The translations under genes and the position numbers were made by a program. Positions 1 to 10,599 of a stretch of 64,000 nucleotides of DNA are shown in pieces. Position 1 is the first letter of the stretch. Each line of letters starts with the position of its first letter. Source of the stretch: Escherichia coli (GTDB lineage: Bacteria; Pseudomonadota; Gammaproteobacteria; Enterobacterales; Enterobacteriaceae); NCBI RefSeq assembly GCF_011881725.1, contig NZ_JAATUR010000002.1, forward strand, positions 1-64,000. Direction: 5' to 3'. Under the pieces are notes generated by a model. It saw only the letters and a list, made by a program, of their open reading frames with translations, was not told the origin of the DNA and made no database searches.

Positions 1-381
1 GGCAAAAATTACGGCTGGCCGCTGGCATCCTGGGGCATCAATTACTCGGGATTTAAAATACCGGAAGCGAAAGGGGAAATCGTCGCCGGAACCGAACAAC
101 CTATTTTCTACTGGAAAGACTCTCCGGCGGTGAGTGGCATGACCTTCTATAACAGCGACAAATTCCCCCAGTGGCAGCAAAAATTATTTATTGGCGCGTT
201 AAAAGATAAAGATGTCATCGTAATGAGCGTCAACGGTAACAAAGTAACGGAAGATGGCCGCATATTAACGGACAGAGGACAGCGAATTCGTGATGTTCGC
301 ACTGGGCCCGACGGTTATTTGTACGTATTGACCGACGAGTCCAATGGCGAATTACTGAAAGTAAGTCCACGTAATAATTAG
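1..381 (+). CDS. yliI: PQQ-dependent aldose sugar dehydrogenase, C-terminal part
   Basis: The frame is open from base 1, so the 5' part lies outside the window; about 126 residues remain. The segment starts with [12 protein letters not shown], typical of soluble glucose/aldose dehydrogenases of the YliI family, and ends with beta-propeller-like strands ([25 protein letters not shown]). The family is periplasmic, uses pyrroloquinoline quinone and oxidises aldose sugars; E. coli makes only the apo-enzyme. The identity is supported by the next gene, gstB, which lies next to yliI in E. coli. Its TAG stop overlaps the gstB stop codon on the other strand. Confidence 0.93.
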   Translation, partial: GKNYGWPLASWGINYSGFKIPEAKGEIVAGTEQPIFYWKDSPAVSGMTFYNSDKFPQWQQKLFIGALKDKDVIVMSVNGNKVTEDGRILTDRGQRIRDVRTGPDGYLYVLTDESNGELLKVSPRNN

Positions 382-1004
382 CTAACGGGGATCATTACCA
401 CTTTGCGCACTGCGGGGCGTTCGGTGAGCTGTTGATACCAGCGTTGCAAATTCGGGCGCGGTGTCCATGTCAGGCCAACGTTAAATAAATTGTAGATGAA
501 CGGTGCGATAGCGATATCGCCTACACCAAACTGGTCACCAGAAAACCATTTAACTTTCGCCAACTCCGCATCGAGAAGGGCAAACAGGGTATCGCACTCT
601 TTGTAGCTGGCATCAATGGCGGCCTGATCCCGCTCTGCTGGCGGTGTTCTGACGAGTCCCATCAGGATCCCTCGATGGGCATTGCTGAGCGTCTGGTTTG
701 CCCAGTCCATCCATTTTTCAGCTTCCGCACGACGTGCCGGTGAGTCGATCCACAGGCGGTTTTGCCCGTACTGTGCCGCCAGATAACGAACAATGGCGTT
801 TGATTCCCAAAGAATGAGATCACTTTCGTCGTCACGCAACAACGGCACCAGGCCGTTAGGGTTCATCGCCAGAAAATCGGCATCATGGTTTACCCCAAAC
901 TCGCGACCCGCGAGAATTTGCTCATACGGTAGTTCCAGTTCTTCGAGCGTCAGCAACACTTTTTTTACGTTGGTTGAATTATTCCGACCCCACAGCGTAA
1001 TCAT
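378..1004 (-). CDS. gstB: Glutathione S-transferase GstB
   Basis: A 208-residue cytosolic glutathione transferase. The N-terminal thioredoxin-like domain starts [16 protein letters not shown] and contains the glutathione-binding [14 protein letters not shown] stretch near residue 65; the rest is the all-helical domain. I chose the ATG at 1004 rather than the one two codons upstream because MITLWG is the family start and gives the family length. GstB is known for activity on haloacids such as bromoacetate. The gene converges on yliI with a 4-base stop-stop overlap, so neither gene has its own 3' untranslated region inside this gap. Confidence 0.96.
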   Translation of the reverse strand: MITLWGRNNSTNVKKVLLTLEELELPYEQILAGREFGVNHDADFLAMNPNGLVPLLRDDESDLILWESNAIVRYLAAQYGQNRLWIDSPARRAEAEKWMDWANQTLSNAHRGILMGLVRTPPAERDQAAIDASYKECDTLFALLDAELAKVKWFSGDQFGVGDIAIAPFIYNLFNVGLTWTPRPNLQRWYQQLTERPAVRKVVMIPVS

Positions 1005-1250
1005 ACTCACCCCTTTTTACACAGGCAGCCACAGGCTGAACAGGACTCCGATGGTGGAGTAAAGTTAACTTTTAAGCAACAGTTGGCAAAAAAATGACGT
1101 CAGAAGCAGCGGAGCGGCAGGATATTGCATAAACTTTAAAAACTTTACCAACTTACGGTTTCTTTAAGTTTGTGTGTGCGTTATTAATCACCGAACTTAT
1201 CATACGGCGATTTAACGTATTTTTTTTGAATGGATACTCGGGTGGCATTT

Positions 1251-2453
1251 ATGACGCAATTCTCCTCTCTCCTTCGTGGTCTTACAGCGGGTTCTGCATT
1301 TTTATTCCTTTTCGCCCCGGCGGCATTCGCGGCGGAACAAACCGTTGAAGCGCCGAGCGTGGATGCGCGAGCATGGATTTTAATGGATTACGCCAGCGGT
1401 AAAGTTCTGGCAGAAGGGAATGCAGATGAGAAACTGGACCCCGCCAGCCTGACTAAAATCATGACCAGCTATGTGGTTGGGCAGGCGCTCAAGGCCGATA
1501 AGATCAAACTCACCGATATGGTAACGGTCGGTAAAGATGCCTGGGCGACGGGGAATCCGGCGCTGCGTGGTTCTTCGGTGATGTTCTTGAAACCGGGTGA
1601 TCAGGTTTCGGTGGCAGATTTAAACAAAGGTGTGATCATTCAGTCTGGTAATGACGCCTGTATTGCGCTGGCTGATTACGTTGCGGGCAGTCAGGATTCA
1701 TTTATTGGCTTGATGAATGGTTATGCTAAAAAACTGGGCCTGACCAACACCACCTTCCAGACAGTGCACGGTCTGGATGCGCCGGGGCAATTTAGTACCG
1801 CGCGCGATATGGCATTACTGGGTAAAGCATTGATCCACGATGTGCCGGAAGAGTACGCGATTCATAAAGAGAAAGAGTTCACCTTCAACAAAATTCGTCA
1901 GCCTAACCGTAATCGTCTGCTGTGGAGCAGCAATCTTAATGTTGATGGCATGAAGACCGGAACTACGGCTGGCGCAGGATACAATCTGGTTGCTTCGGCT
2001 ACCCAGGGTGATATGCGTTTGATCTCCGTAGTGCTGGGGGCGAAAACTGACCGTATCCGTTTTAATGAGTCTGAGAAATTATTAACCTGGGGTTTCCGCT
2101 TCTTTGAAACCGTGACACCGATCAAACCTGATGCCACCTTTGTGACCCAGCGCGTCTGGTTTGGTGATAAGAGCGAAGTGAATCTCGGCGCAGGCGAAGG
2201 TGGTTCAGTGACCATACCGCGCGGGCAGCTGAAAAACCTGAAAGCGAGTTATACATTAACCGAGCCTCAGCTCACCGCGCCGCTGAAAAAAGGTCAGGTT
2301 GTCGGTACCATTGATTTCCAGCTTAATGGCAAGTCTATTGAACAGCGTCCGCTGATTGTAATGGAGAATGTGGAAGAGGGTGGATTCTTTGGTCGGATGT
2401 GGGATTTCGTGATGATGAAATTCCATCAGTGGTTCGGTAGCTGGTTCTCTTAA
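1251..2453 (+). CDS. dacC: D-alanyl-D-alanine carboxypeptidase PBP6
   Basis: A 400-residue penicillin-binding protein that trims the terminal D-Ala from peptidoglycan pentapeptides in the periplasm. Visible features: a signal peptide ending near APAAFAA (residues 1-27), the active-site SxxK motif S66-L-T-K, the SGN motif (QSGNDA), the KTG motif (MKTGTTAG, near residue 240), and a C-terminal amphipathic anchor ([16 protein letters not shown]). The ATG at 1251 is chosen over the upstream in-frame one at 1230 because it begins the signal peptide directly and gives the family length. It is a monocistronic gene in its own strand island, ended by a hairpin at 2462-2493. Confidence 0.97.
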   Translation: MTQFSSLLRGLTAGSAFLFLFAPAAFAAEQTVEAPSVDARAWILMDYASGKVLAEGNADEKLDPASLTKIMTSYVVGQALKADKIKLTDMVTVGKDAWATGNPALRGSSVMFLKPGDQVSVADLNKGVIIQSGNDACIALADYVAGSQDSFIGLMNGYAKKLGLTNTTFQTVHGLDAPGQFSTARDMALLGKALIHDVPEEYAIHKEKEFTFNKIRQPNRNRLLWSSNLNVDGMKTGTTAGAGYNLVASATQGDMRLISVVLGAKTDRIRFNESEKLLTWGFRFFETVTPIKPDATFVTQRVWFGDKSEVNLGAGEGGSVTIPRGQLKNLKASYTLTEPQLTAPLKKGQVVGTIDFQLNGKSIEQRPLIVMENVEEGGFFGRMWDFVMMKFHQWFGSWFS

Positions 2454-2461
2454 TCTTTCGC

Positions 2462-2493
2462 TGACCGGATGGCGCGTAGACGTCATCCGGTCA
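2462..2493. terminator. Hairpin between dacC and deoR
   Basis: GACCGGATG pairs with CATCCGGTC around a GC-rich loop, directly between the converging ends of dacC and deoR. The stem resembles half of an enterobacterial REP unit and lacks a clear T-run, so it may be a REP-like element serving as a 3' end stabiliser rather than a classical intrinsic terminator. Confidence 0.6.
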
Positions 2494-2500
2494 TGCTCAA

Positions 2501-3259
2501 TTAATACATCAACTTAATACGCTGCGTCTGCGCGTACTTCACATACTCATCTTCCGGGCAACGATCGCTCACCACAATATCAAAGCGTTTCAGGTCACCC
2601 ATGCGCGCCGAACGCACCTTGCCAAACTTACTGTGGTCGACAACCAGCACATGCTTTTGTGCCATTGACATCGCCCAGTGTTTAACTGGCAACTCTTCAA
2701 GATTAAAACAGGTAGCGCCTTTACTGACATGCACGCCTGCCGCGGAATAAAAAGCGATATCCGGGCAAAAATTATTCAGCGTTTGCTGAAAATCGATGGG
2801 TTTAAAAATGGCGTTGCTGGCGTGAAATTCACCACCGCAAAGGAACGCGCGGCAATGGGATTTCTCTTTCAGCGCCAGAAAGGTATTTAGCGAATAACAA
2901 ACGGCGGTGAAAGGGATTTCGTTATCAATCGCTTCAATAATCCACGGCGTGGTAGTGCCGCAGTCAAAAAAGAGGGTCTGATCGGGTTCTACCAGCGTTG
3001 CAGCCAGTTTTGCCGCCCGGCGTTTTTCTTCTACCAGGCGGGATTTTTGGTCGCTTAACAGGTAATGGCTGGCGCTGCGCGGTTCCAGAACAATATAGCC
3101 GCCGAGCAAAACGACTGGGGCACTGTGGTTGTGCAGATCGCGACGAATCGTCATCTCCGAAACCCCAAGCAGGGCGGCCGCGTCCTTAAGATGTAACTTA
3201 TCGCTGCGTTTTAATTCTTGCAGTAACTGCCCGATACGCTCTTCGCGACGTGTTTCCAT
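2501..3259 (-). CDS. deoR: Deoxyribose operon repressor DeoR
   Basis: A 252-residue transcriptional repressor, the type member of the DeoR family. The N-terminal helix-turn-helix is HLKDAAALLGVSEMTIRRDL (about residues 23-42). The C-terminal domain carries the sugar-phosphate binding pattern FFDCGTTTPWIIEAI and GGEFHASNAIF. It represses the deoCABD, nupG and tsx nucleoside genes and is released by deoxyribose-5-phosphate. Those target operons are not in this window. Length matches the family exactly. Confidence 0.97.
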   Translation of the reverse strand: METRREERIGQLLQELKRSDKLHLKDAAALLGVSEMTIRRDLHNHSAPVVLLGGYIVLEPRSASHYLLSDQKSRLVEEKRRAAKLAATLVEPDQTLFFDCGTTTPWIIEAIDNEIPFTAVCYSLNTFLALKEKSHCRAFLCGGEFHASNAIFKPIDFQQTLNNFCPDIAFYSAAGVHVSKGATCFNLEELPVKHWAMSMAQKHVLVVDHSKFGKVRSARMGDLKRFDIVVSDRCPEDEYVKYAQTQRIKLMY

Positions 3260-3316
3260 AATCCCTCTGAATAGTTATTGAAGCGAGCCGCTCAATACTA
3301 CACTTTTTACCAGATA

Positions 3317-3913
3317 TCAGTCACGCACCCAGCCTTTACGGATCGGTAAGGCGAAACAGAAGCGATACCACGATTGTAGTCGCTGGTAGAGCATCGCTCC
3401 CGCAGCTTGCCAGATAATTTGCGCGCTAAGGCAACCAATCATTCCCGCCAGCAATCCACCGAGCATATCCAGCGGCCAGTGCACGCCAAGATAAACGCGC
3501 GACCAGGCAATGACGACGGCCAGCACCATTAAAAGGGAGCCGGACCACAGGCGATGCCAACATAAAAATGCCAGTGCAAAGGTGAAAATCACCGTACCGT
3601 GATCGCTCGGGAATGAATCATCCGCCGCATGATGCAGGAAGTTATAGCCGATATTCTCGACAAATGGCCGGTCGTGCGGAAATAAGTGGCCCATCGTCCA
3701 GGAAACAAACAGACTGACCGCCAGCGCGATGGCAATTTTTATAACCAGTTGCCGTTGCGCTGTAAGTCCCCATAGCCATAGTACCGCGGCCAGCAATGGC
3801 ACCACGGTAATCAAATCTTTGGCAATAAAAATCGCCAACGAGATCATCCACGGAGAAGAATCTGGTGTGGCATTAATTAGAGAGAATAATGAGTAATTGA
3901 GATTTTCCAGCAT
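3317..3913 (-). CDS. ybjG: Undecaprenyl-diphosphate phosphatase YbjG
   Basis: A 198-residue inner-membrane PAP2-superfamily phosphatase that recycles undecaprenyl pyrophosphate for cell-wall synthesis (BcrC type). The three-part active-site signature is visible: KD near residue 35 with RPFVEN later, the PSDHG motif, and SRVYLGVHWPLD containing the second catalytic histidine. Several membrane helices alternate with these motifs. The start is set at 3913 (MLENLNYSLFSL), five codons inside the longest frame, to match family length. BcrC-type enzymes confer some bacitracin tolerance. Confidence 0.94.
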   Translation of the reverse strand: MLENLNYSLFSLINATPDSSPWMISLAIFIAKDLITVVPLLAAVLWLWGLTAQRQLVIKIAIALAVSLFVSWTMGHLFPHDRPFVENIGYNFLHHAADDSFPSDHGTVIFTFALAFLCWHRLWSGSLLMVLAVVIAWSRVYLGVHWPLDMLGGLLAGMIGCLSAQIIWQAAGAMLYQRLQSWYRFCFALPIRKGWVRD

Positions 3914-4186
3914 AACTTCCAGACTCATAAGGTGTTTAATGGGGATCTGTCAGACAACTCGGTGAGAATAAGGTGCATGTTAAACAGGGTAAAGCGGCAT
4001 CGTCTTATTTCTCATAAGCGGCCCATATTACGTGAAGTGATGGTAACGTGCAGAAGTTAAATAAAGCTTAAAAAAGAGAGTCTAATCGCCGATTAATGTA
4101 AGAATGTGCTTAAGGGGAAAAAATTGCTTTCTCGTTAGCCGCGCTTTTATTAAACTTTGCGCGATTATTCTTGGCGAAGAAATTGC

Positions 4187-5419
4187 ATGCAAAATAGATT
4201 AGCTAATGGTGCCAGACTTGGACGTCAGGCATTACTTTTCCCTCTCTGTCTGGTGCTCTACGAATTCTCAACCTATATCGGTAACGATATGATTCAGCCC
4301 GGTATGTTGGCCGTGGTGGAACAGTACCAGGCGGGCATTGATTGGGTTCCTACCTCGATGACCGCGTACCTGGCGGGTGGGATGTTTTTACAGTGGCTGC
4401 TGGGGCCGCTGTCGGATCGTATTGGTCGCCGTCCGGTGATGCTGGCGGGTGTGGTGTGGTTTATTGTCACCTGTCTGGCAATATTACTGGCGCAAAACAT
4501 TGAACAATTCACGCTGTTGCGCTTCTTGCAGGGGATAAGCCTCTGTTTCATTGGCGCGGTAGGTTACGCCGCAATTCAGGAATCCTTTGAAGAGGCGGTT
4601 TGTATCAAGATCACTGCGCTGATGGCGAACGTGGCGCTGATTGCTCCGCTACTCGGTCCGCTGGTGGGCGCTGCGTGGATCCACGTGCTGCCCTGGGAAG
4701 GCATGTTTGTCCTGTTTGCTGCATTGGCGGCTATTTCCTTCTTCGGTTTGCAACGTGCTATGCCAGAAACCGCTACGCGTATTGGCGAGAAACTGTCGCT
4801 GAAAGAACTCGGGCGTGACTACAAGCTGGTGCTGAAGAATGGTCGCTTTGTGGCGGGGGCGCTGGCACTGGGATTTGTTAGCCTGCCGTTGCTGGCGTGG
4901 ATCGCCCAGTCGCCGATTATCATCATTACCGGCGAGCAGTTGAGCAGCTATGAATATGGCTTACTGCAAGTGCCTATTTTCGGGGCGTTAATTGCAGGTA
5001 ACTTGCTGTTAGCGCGTCTGACCTCGCGTCGCACCGTACGTTCGCTGATCATTATGGGCGGCTGGCCGATTATGATTGGTCTGTTGGTCGCTGCTGCGGC
5101 AACGGTCATCTCATCGCACGCGTACTTATGGATGACTGCCGGGTTAAGTATTTATGCTTTCGGTATTGGCCTGGCGAATGCGGGGTTGGTGCGTCTGACG
5201 TTGTTCGCGAGCGATATGAGCAAAGGTACTGTCTCGGCGGCGATGGGGATGCTGCAAATGCTGATTTTCACTGTTGGCATTGAGATAAGTAAACACGCGT
5301 ATCTGAACGGCGGCAACGGTCTGTTTAATCTTTTCAACCTTACCAACGGAATTTTGTGGCTGCTGCTGATGGTTATCTTTTTAAAAGATAAACAGGTAGG
5401 AAATTCACACGAAGGGTAA
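4187..5419 (+). CDS. mdfA: Multidrug/proton antiporter MdfA
   Basis: A 410-residue, 12-helix major-facilitator drug exporter (also called Cmr) that exchanges H+ or Na+/K+ for chloramphenicol, quaternary cations and other drugs. The membrane-embedded acidic residues Glu26 and Asp34 of helix 1 are both present ([10 protein letters not shown]), and MFS motif A is visible as [13 protein letters not shown]. The ATG at 4187 is chosen because residue numbering then puts the key acids at 26 and 34. A frame extension to 4157 lacks family support. The 3' end runs into an intrinsic terminator at 5420. Confidence 0.96.
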   Translation: MQNRLANGARLGRQALLFPLCLVLYEFSTYIGNDMIQPGMLAVVEQYQAGIDWVPTSMTAYLAGGMFLQWLLGPLSDRIGRRPVMLAGVVWFIVTCLAILLAQNIEQFTLLRFLQGISLCFIGAVGYAAIQESFEEAVCIKITALMANVALIAPLLGPLVGAAWIHVLPWEGMFVLFAALAAISFFGLQRAMPETATRIGEKLSLKELGRDYKLVLKNGRFVAGALALGFVSLPLLAWIAQSPIIIITGEQLSSYEYGLLQVPIFGALIAGNLLLARLTSRRTVRSLIIMGGWPIMIGLLVAAAATVISSHAYLWMTAGLSIYAFGIGLANAGLVRLTLFASDMSKGTVSAAMGMLQMLIFTVGIEISKHAYLNGGNGLFNLFNLTNGILWLLLMVIFLKDKQVGNSHEG

Positions 5420-5456
5420 AAAAATGCCTGATTGCATTGTGCAATCAGGCATTTTC
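5420..5456. terminator. Bidirectional intrinsic terminator mdfA/ybjH
   Basis: An A-run, then GCCTGATTGCA pairing with TGCAATCAGGC, then ATTTTC. It has A/T tracts on both sides, so it can end both mdfA (+) and ybjH (-). Confidence 0.85.
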
Positions 5457-5459
5457 GAA

Positions 5460-5744
5460 TTAATGGTGATGGTCGTCGATCTGATGTTCGATAACCATCC
5501 CTTCACCAACGCTGGCAAGATGACGAACATACGGATGTGGACGGTAAATCGGAGCAGGAGTTGGGGCCACATAGACGGTTTGTGGCACTGTCGCGACGCT
5601 GACCGCTTGCGGAACGCTGACGGAATCAGGGACCACAACCACTTTGTATCCACTCGGCACGTCGACGGTGACACTTTGCGCCATCACCACACCAGTAAAG
5701 CCCATTAGAAGCGCGCCCAACAGTAGACAATTTTTCATAATCAT
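5460..5744 (-). CDS. ybjH: Secreted small protein YbjH
   Basis: A 94-residue protein of unknown function. A signal peptide is obvious (MIMKNCLLLGALLMGF..., cleavage expected after VVMA, before QSVTV). The mature part is rich in Val, Pro and Tyr (VPSGYKVVVVPDSVSVPQ) and ends in a His-rich tail (HQIDDHHH), which could bind a metal, though that is inference. It lies downstream of ybjI in the same direction, with a short gap. Start chosen at 5744 by family length; no catalytic motif is visible. Confidence 0.85.
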   Translation of the reverse strand: MIMKNCLLLGALLMGFTGVVMAQSVTVDVPSGYKVVVVPDSVSVPQAVSVATVPQTVYVAPTPAPIYRPHPYVRHLASVGEGMVIEHQIDDHHH

Positions 5745-5829
5745 TTCGCCTGAAATCATGCAGCGGGTTAATTTCCGCGAATTATGCAGCCTTCATTCAG
5801 GCATTGTGTTGCCGGGCGTGCTGCCCATT

Positions 5830-6645
5830 TTATTGGTCAAACGGCGACTGGTGCTTAAGAACTTTATCGATTATATCCAATACGCCTTCATGGTTATTAG
5901 AGCCTGCACGATATTTCGCTGCCGCCACGACTGCGCTGCCGGCATTTTCCATCGCAAAACTAAAGCCAGCCTGACGCAGCATCTCAATATCATTACCGCC
6001 ATCGCCAAAGACCACGACTTCGCTGTCGTCTATTCCCCATAATTTCTGGAGCTGACGAAGGCCATTGGCTTTATGTACGCCGGGGATAATGAGATCGATG
6101 CTGCCGTTGCCAGTATGCACTGGCACCATAATATCGCCGATGGCTTCATGTAATGCTTTTTGCACTTGTGGAATCAGTTCATCGGAAAGATTCAAGCCAA
6201 ATTTAAAGAAGATATCTTCTATGTTGTCGAAGTTATCGACGTATTCCAGACGGTGATAATACATTTCCGCCACCGTTTTCATGGCATCGTCATATTTTTT
6301 GAGGGTATAGGCGCTATTTTTTCCGCAGGCAATAATTTCCACTTCCGGGCGCGTCAGTAAATACTCCACGACAGTGGTAAATGCATCCTTAGACAGCTCG
6401 CCATTAAAAACATCTTTGCCTTCGCTCACTACCCAACCGCCGTTTTCTGCCACAAAGGCAATTTCATCGGCAATTTCGGGGAAGAAAGAGATCAACTGAT
6501 AATATTGATTCCCGCTGGCGACCACAAAGCGAATGCCTTGTTCTTTCATCTGCTGATACTGCGCCATAAACCGCTCGCGGTTATAGGTTTTTTGATCGCT
6601 TAAGAAAGTACCGTCCATGTCTACCGCAATTAATTTAATGCCCAT
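5830..6645 (-). CDS. ybjI: HAD-family phosphatase YbjI (Cof type)
   Basis: A 271-residue HAD-superfamily hydrolase of the Cof subfamily. Motif I is DMDGTFL near residue 9 (nucleophile Asp), motif II is VVASGNQYYQL, and motif IV is FGDGGNDIEML. A cap domain of about 100 residues sits between motifs II and III, typical of type IIB sugar-phosphate phosphatases; E. coli YbjI is reported to act on FMN and erythrose-4-phosphate. The start ATG overlaps the ybjJ TGA stop (TGATG), so the two genes are probably translationally coupled. Confidence 0.93.
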   Translation of the reverse strand: MGIKLIAVDMDGTFLSDQKTYNRERFMAQYQQMKEQGIRFVVASGNQYYQLISFFPEIADEIAFVAENGGWVVSEGKDVFNGELSKDAFTTVVEYLLTRPEVEIIACGKNSAYTLKKYDDAMKTVAEMYYHRLEYVDNFDNIEDIFFKFGLNLSDELIPQVQKALHEAIGDIMVPVHTGNGSIDLIIPGVHKANGLRQLQKLWGIDDSEVVVFGDGGNDIEMLRQAGFSFAMENAGSAVVAAAKYRAGSNNHEGVLDIIDKVLKHQSPFDQ

Positions 6646-7853
6646 CAACTATTCTCCATCGCAGTCTGCGTTTTTGTATCGGGTTTGGCGACGGCTTTTG
6701 CGACGATAGCCGCGAGAATAACCAGCGCCAGTACAACCAGCATTGCACTACGTAATCCATAATGTTCGCCGAGATAGCCCAACAGCGGCGGTCCGACGAG
6801 GAAAGCCAGATAACCAGTAGTCGCTACTACGCTGACGCGAGTTGGTGCATCGGGACCGGTATCACTGGCGGCAGAGATGGTCAGCGGGAAGCCCAGAGAA
6901 GCACCCAGTCCCCAAAGAACGACAGAAACCCCAGCGACCCAAGCGCTATCGACAAAAATAATCAGCCCAATACCCAACGCACCCATTAGCGCACTGGCAC
7001 GTACCACGGCAACGCGGCTGTAACGATCAATAAACCAGCCGCCGGTAAAACGTCCAACTGTCATCCCCAATGTGAAACCTGCGTATATCAATGAGCCTGA
7101 CGTTGGGCTAAATCCGTGGCCATCAACCATTAATAAGGGTAACCAGTCGTTGGCAGAACCTTCTGCAAAAGCCATCGCCAGCACCACGACACCAATTAAC
7201 AGCAACTGAATATCGCGATAAAAAGGAACCCCTTTTTCACCATGCTGTGTGCCATCGGCAGCATTTTTTCCTGTACCGTCAGGTATTGCCTGAATAGCGA
7301 TATAAATAGGCGCGATGCCCACCAGCGCCGCCAGCAAAATATGGACAGTTGCCGGAATGCCAAAGGCTGTCAGCACCATCCCCACACCAGCCCCCGCCAG
7401 TGTACCGAGGCTGTAGAAGCCATGCATCATCGGCAAAACCGTTTTATTCATCTCTCGCTCAACGGCGGCACCTTCAACGTTTATCGCCACTTCTGCGGAA
7501 CCAAAACTGGCCCCAAAAACGCCAAGACCAACGGCAAAGAGCACAGGAGATGTCAGCCAGAGCGCCAGACTTAATATCATCATCCCGATCAATGCGCAGG
7601 ACATCGTGACCAGGATGACATTACGCGTCCCAAAGCGTTTCACTAACCACGCTGAGCAGAGAATGCCGCTCATTGAACCGATCGACAGGCCAAAGAGCAC
7701 ACCGCCTATTTCGGCGATAGAGACAGAAAGAATGTCGCGGATAGCGGGTGTACGGGTTGCCCAGGACGCCATTAGCAGGCCCGGCAAAAAGAAAAACATA
7801 AACAGCGCCCAGGTTCGGCGTTTCAAGGCATTACGTGAAGAATTTATGGTCAT
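6645..7853 (-). CDS. ybjJ: Major-facilitator transporter YbjJ
   Basis: A 402-residue, 12-helix major facilitator of unknown substrate. The N-terminal cytoplasmic tail ([12 protein letters not shown]) precedes helix 1, and an MFS motif-A-like loop is visible as [13 protein letters not shown], with its C-half repeat [13 protein letters not shown]. The charged central loop ([17 protein letters not shown]) separates the two six-helix halves. It is upstream of, and overlaps, ybjI. It is divergent from rcdA across 83 bases, so the TetR regulator RcdA may control it, which is inference from position. Confidence 0.93.
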   Translation of the reverse strand: MTINSSRNALKRRTWALFMFFFLPGLLMASWATRTPAIRDILSVSIAEIGGVLFGLSIGSMSGILCSAWLVKRFGTRNVILVTMSCALIGMMILSLALWLTSPVLFAVGLGVFGASFGSAEVAINVEGAAVEREMNKTVLPMMHGFYSLGTLAGAGVGMVLTAFGIPATVHILLAALVGIAPIYIAIQAIPDGTGKNAADGTQHGEKGVPFYRDIQLLLIGVVVLAMAFAEGSANDWLPLLMVDGHGFSPTSGSLIYAGFTLGMTVGRFTGGWFIDRYSRVAVVRASALMGALGIGLIIFVDSAWVAGVSVVLWGLGASLGFPLTISAASDTGPDAPTRVSVVATTGYLAFLVGPPLLGYLGEHYGLRSAMLVVLALVILAAIVAKAVAKPDTKTQTAMENS

Positions 7854-7936
7854 AGATCACGTCAAAAAAAGAAGAGGGAAGACAACCTTAGCAAGGTTGT
7901 GTACATTTGTACACAATTGCAAAGAGAGGAAATGAC

Positions 7937-8512
7937 ATGCGTCGCGCTAACGATCCGCAACGGCGAGAAAAAATCATCCAGGCCACGCTGGAGGCGGTGA
8001 AACTTTATGGAATACATGCCGTTACGCACCGCAAAATCGCTACTCTTGCCGGGGTACCGTTGGGATCGATGACCTACTATTTTTCAGGAATTGATGAGTT
8101 GCTGTTGGAAGCGTTCAGTAGTTTTACCGAAATCATGTCCAGGCAATATCAGGCATTTTTTAGCAATGTTAGTGATGCTCCCGGCGCCTGCCAGGCTATC
8201 ACCGATATGATCTACAGTTCGCAAGTTGCAACGCCGGATAACATGGAACTGATGTATCAGTTATACGCGCTGGCCAGCCGAAAACCGTTATTAAAAACAG
8301 TGATGCAAAACTGGATGCAGCGCAGTCAGCAAACACTCGAACAATGGTTTGAGCCCGAAACTGCACGCGCGCTCGATGCGTTTATTGAGGGGATGACGCT
8401 ACATTTTGTCACTGACCGTAAGCCACTATCGCGAGAGGAGATTTTGAGGATGGTGGCGCGAGTGGCGGGGCAGGAGATAAATTTCAGACAACAAAAAACC
8501 CATCAACCTTGA
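7937..8512 (+). CDS. rcdA: TetR-family regulator RcdA, C-terminally extended
   Basis: A TetR-family DNA-binding protein (ybjK). The HTH is around residues 30-55 ([20 protein letters not shown]). In E. coli RcdA activates csgD and other stress and biofilm genes. The start at 7937 ([12 protein letters not shown]) is chosen over an upstream frame extension. The remembered K-12 protein is 178 residues and ends ...RVAG; here a CAG codon follows GCGGGG, so the frame runs on 13 residues ([13 protein letters not shown]). The extra codons run across the 3' end and terminator of rybB on the other strand. Confidence 0.92.
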   Translation: MRRANDPQRREKIIQATLEAVKLYGIHAVTHRKIATLAGVPLGSMTYYFSGIDELLLEAFSSFTEIMSRQYQAFFSNVSDAPGACQAITDMIYSSQVATPDNMELMYQLYALASRKPLLKTVMQNWMQRSQQTLEQWFEPETARALDAFIEGMTLHFVTDRKPLSREEILRMVARVAGQEINFRQQKTHQP

Positions 8513-8571
8513 ACCGAAATGGCGGGGTTGATGGGCTCCACAAAATGGGGACATCAAAGAAAAGCAGTGGC
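8493..8571 (-). ncRNA. rybB: Hfq-dependent small RNA RybB
   Basis: The minus strand from 8571 reads GCCACTGCTTTTCTTTGATG, the conserved 5' seed of RybB, and continues through CCCCATTTTGTGGAG to a terminal hairpin (CCCATCAACC ... GGTTGATGGG) and T-run ending near 8493: 79 nt, the known size. RybB is made under sigma-E when outer-membrane proteins accumulate, and represses many porin mRNAs through its 5' end with Hfq. Its 3' end overlaps the extended rcdA reading frame antisense. Confidence 0.96.
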
Positions 8572-8576
8572 ACTAA

Positions 8577-8604
8577 TTAAGACTGATGCCCCGAAGAAAA
8601 GTTC
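8577..8604 (-). promoter_or_regulatory. Sigma-E promoter of rybB
   Basis: On the minus strand a -35 GAACTT (8599-8604) and a -10 TCTTAA (8577-8582) lie just upstream of the RybB first base at 8571. These match the sigma-E consensus (GGAACTT, TCnAA) with 16-bp spacing, in agreement with the known regulation. Confidence 0.88.
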
Positions 8605-8647
8605 GGCGATTGTACAAAAAAATTTCATTTTCAGGGCAACTTCAGTT

Positions 8648-10333
8648 TTATCCGAGTCCTGGCCATACCATGACAATGATTGTCCCTGCCAGCGTCAGCA
8701 GTACGTTAGCTATTGCATAAGTGCCCGCATACCCTAAGGCCGGGATGTTACTGCGTGCGGTGTCGCTGATGATCTCCATTGCTGGAGCACAGGTACGCGC
8801 ACCCATCATTGCGCCGAACAGGAGCGCGCGGTTCATACGGAGTACATAGGCGCCGAACAGGAAGCAGATAACCACTGGCACCAGACTGACAATCAATCCG
8901 GCAATTAACATCTGGCCGCCAATTGCCCCCAGACCATTATTAATGCCGCTACCGGCGCTTAAACCAACGCCTGCCATAAACACCATCAAGCCGAACTCCT
9001 TCACCATGCTTAACGCACCCTGTGGAATATAACCGAAGGTCGGGTGGTTAGCGCGCATAAAGCCCAACATAATGCCTGCGAATAACAAGCCAGCTGCGTT
9101 ACCCATGCCGAAGCTAAATGTACTGAACTGGAAAGTGATCATCCCGATCATCAGGCCAATAACAAAGAACGCGCAGAATGCCAGCAGGTCTGTGACCTGG
9201 CTGTGAATCGAGATAAAGCCGATGCGGTCAGCAATGGTTTTCACGCGACGGGCATCGCCGCTCACCTGCAAAACATCACCTTTGTTAAGCACAACGTTGT
9301 CATCAATTGGCATCTCAATCTGGCTGCGGATGACGCGGTTAAGGAAGCAACCGTGATCGGTCAACTTCAGTTGTGCCAGACGTTTACCTACAGCGTTATG
9401 GTTTTTGACGACGACCTCTTCAGTAACGATACGCATGTCGAGAAGATCACGATCAAAAACTTCTTTCCCGTTACGGAAGCTGGGGTCGAGGCGGGCGTGG
9501 GCGTCAGGATATCCCACTAACGCTATTTCATCGCCCATTTGCAGCACGGCGTCACCATCCGGATTTGCCAGAATCCCGTTACGACGAATACGTTCAATGT
9601 AGCATCCGGTTTGACGATAAATACCCAATTCACGCAGGTTTTTGCCGTCGGTCCAGGCAACCAATTCCGGGCCGACACGGTAGGCGCGGATCACCGGCAA
9701 ATACACTTTTCGGCTGGCATCGGTGTCCAGACCACGTTCGCGAGCGATTTGTTGGGCGCTGGTCTGTAAATCCTGATGTTGTAACTTCGGTAAATAACGT
9801 GCACCGACAATTAAACTCACCAGGCCAATTAAATAGGTTAACGCATACCCGAGGCTTAGATTATCCAGGGCTGTGGAGAGCTGTCCGTTTTCCATGCCGG
9901 AATGGCGTAATGTGTCGCCAGCGCCAACCAGAACAGGTGTTGAAGTCATCGATCCTGCCAACATACCGGCCGTCAGACCGATATCCCAGCCAAACAGCTT
10001 ACCCAACCCTAAGGCGATCATCAGCGCACTGCCAACCATTACCAGAGCTAACATTAGGTAATTTTTCCCATCGCGAAAAAAAATGGAAAAAAAGTTGGGG
10101 CCGGCTTCAACTCCGACGCAGAAAATAAACAACATAAAGCCAAGATTGAGCGCGTCGGTGTTAATGCTGAAATGTTGTTGCCCTAATAGTAACGATACGA
10201 CTAAAACGCCAATGGAATTACCCAGTTGGATTGATCCAAGTCGTAATTTTCCTAGACATAGCCCAAGCGCAAGGACTACAAATAATAACAGAATGTAATT
10301 CCTATTTAACAATTCGGCGACGTTTATATTCAC
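8648..10333 (-). CDS. ybjL: Putative aspartate:alanine-type antiporter YbjL
   Basis: A 561-residue inner-membrane protein of the AAE transporter family (relatives AspT, YidE). Two blocks of about five membrane helices (residues 1-185 and 375-561) flank a cytosolic pair of TrkA-C/RCK-C domains (about 200-370; motifs [13 protein letters not shown] and [19 protein letters not shown]). Each membrane half has the family's GM-AGS-TSTP and GLSAGS-type glycine-rich segments. Substrate is not established. It is monocistronic, facing the rybB region, with a 266-base upstream gap. Confidence 0.93.
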   Translation of the reverse strand: MNINVAELLNRNYILLLFVVLALGLCLGKLRLGSIQLGNSIGVLVVSLLLGQQHFSINTDALNLGFMLFIFCVGVEAGPNFFSIFFRDGKNYLMLALVMVGSALMIALGLGKLFGWDIGLTAGMLAGSMTSTPVLVGAGDTLRHSGMENGQLSTALDNLSLGYALTYLIGLVSLIVGARYLPKLQHQDLQTSAQQIARERGLDTDASRKVYLPVIRAYRVGPELVAWTDGKNLRELGIYRQTGCYIERIRRNGILANPDGDAVLQMGDEIALVGYPDAHARLDPSFRNGKEVFDRDLLDMRIVTEEVVVKNHNAVGKRLAQLKLTDHGCFLNRVIRSQIEMPIDDNVVLNKGDVLQVSGDARRVKTIADRIGFISIHSQVTDLLAFCAFFVIGLMIGMITFQFSTFSFGMGNAAGLLFAGIMLGFMRANHPTFGYIPQGALSMVKEFGLMVFMAGVGLSAGSGINNGLGAIGGQMLIAGLIVSLVPVVICFLFGAYVLRMNRALLFGAMMGARTCAPAMEIISDTARSNIPALGYAGTYAIANVLLTLAGTIIVMVWPGLG

Positions 10334-10599
10334 GGAGACTAACTTCTTGTTTACGAGTAAGCTGTTGAAAGAAATGGTGATTTACGATAATGTTTTTACC
10401 TGAAATCAGGGCGCAGATTCATTCAGCGCACCTAAGCAATAGTAAAGAACAAGATATTTTACTAGTGTAATCACATTAAGTACCAACGGCTATAAAAATT
10501 GCGTTGGCCAATATTAGCATGGAATGCGAAGCGGCTTTATCTTACTGAACGCCATCGTGGCGAAAGTGTGTTCGATAGAGGCAGTGTCAGGAGGAGTGA

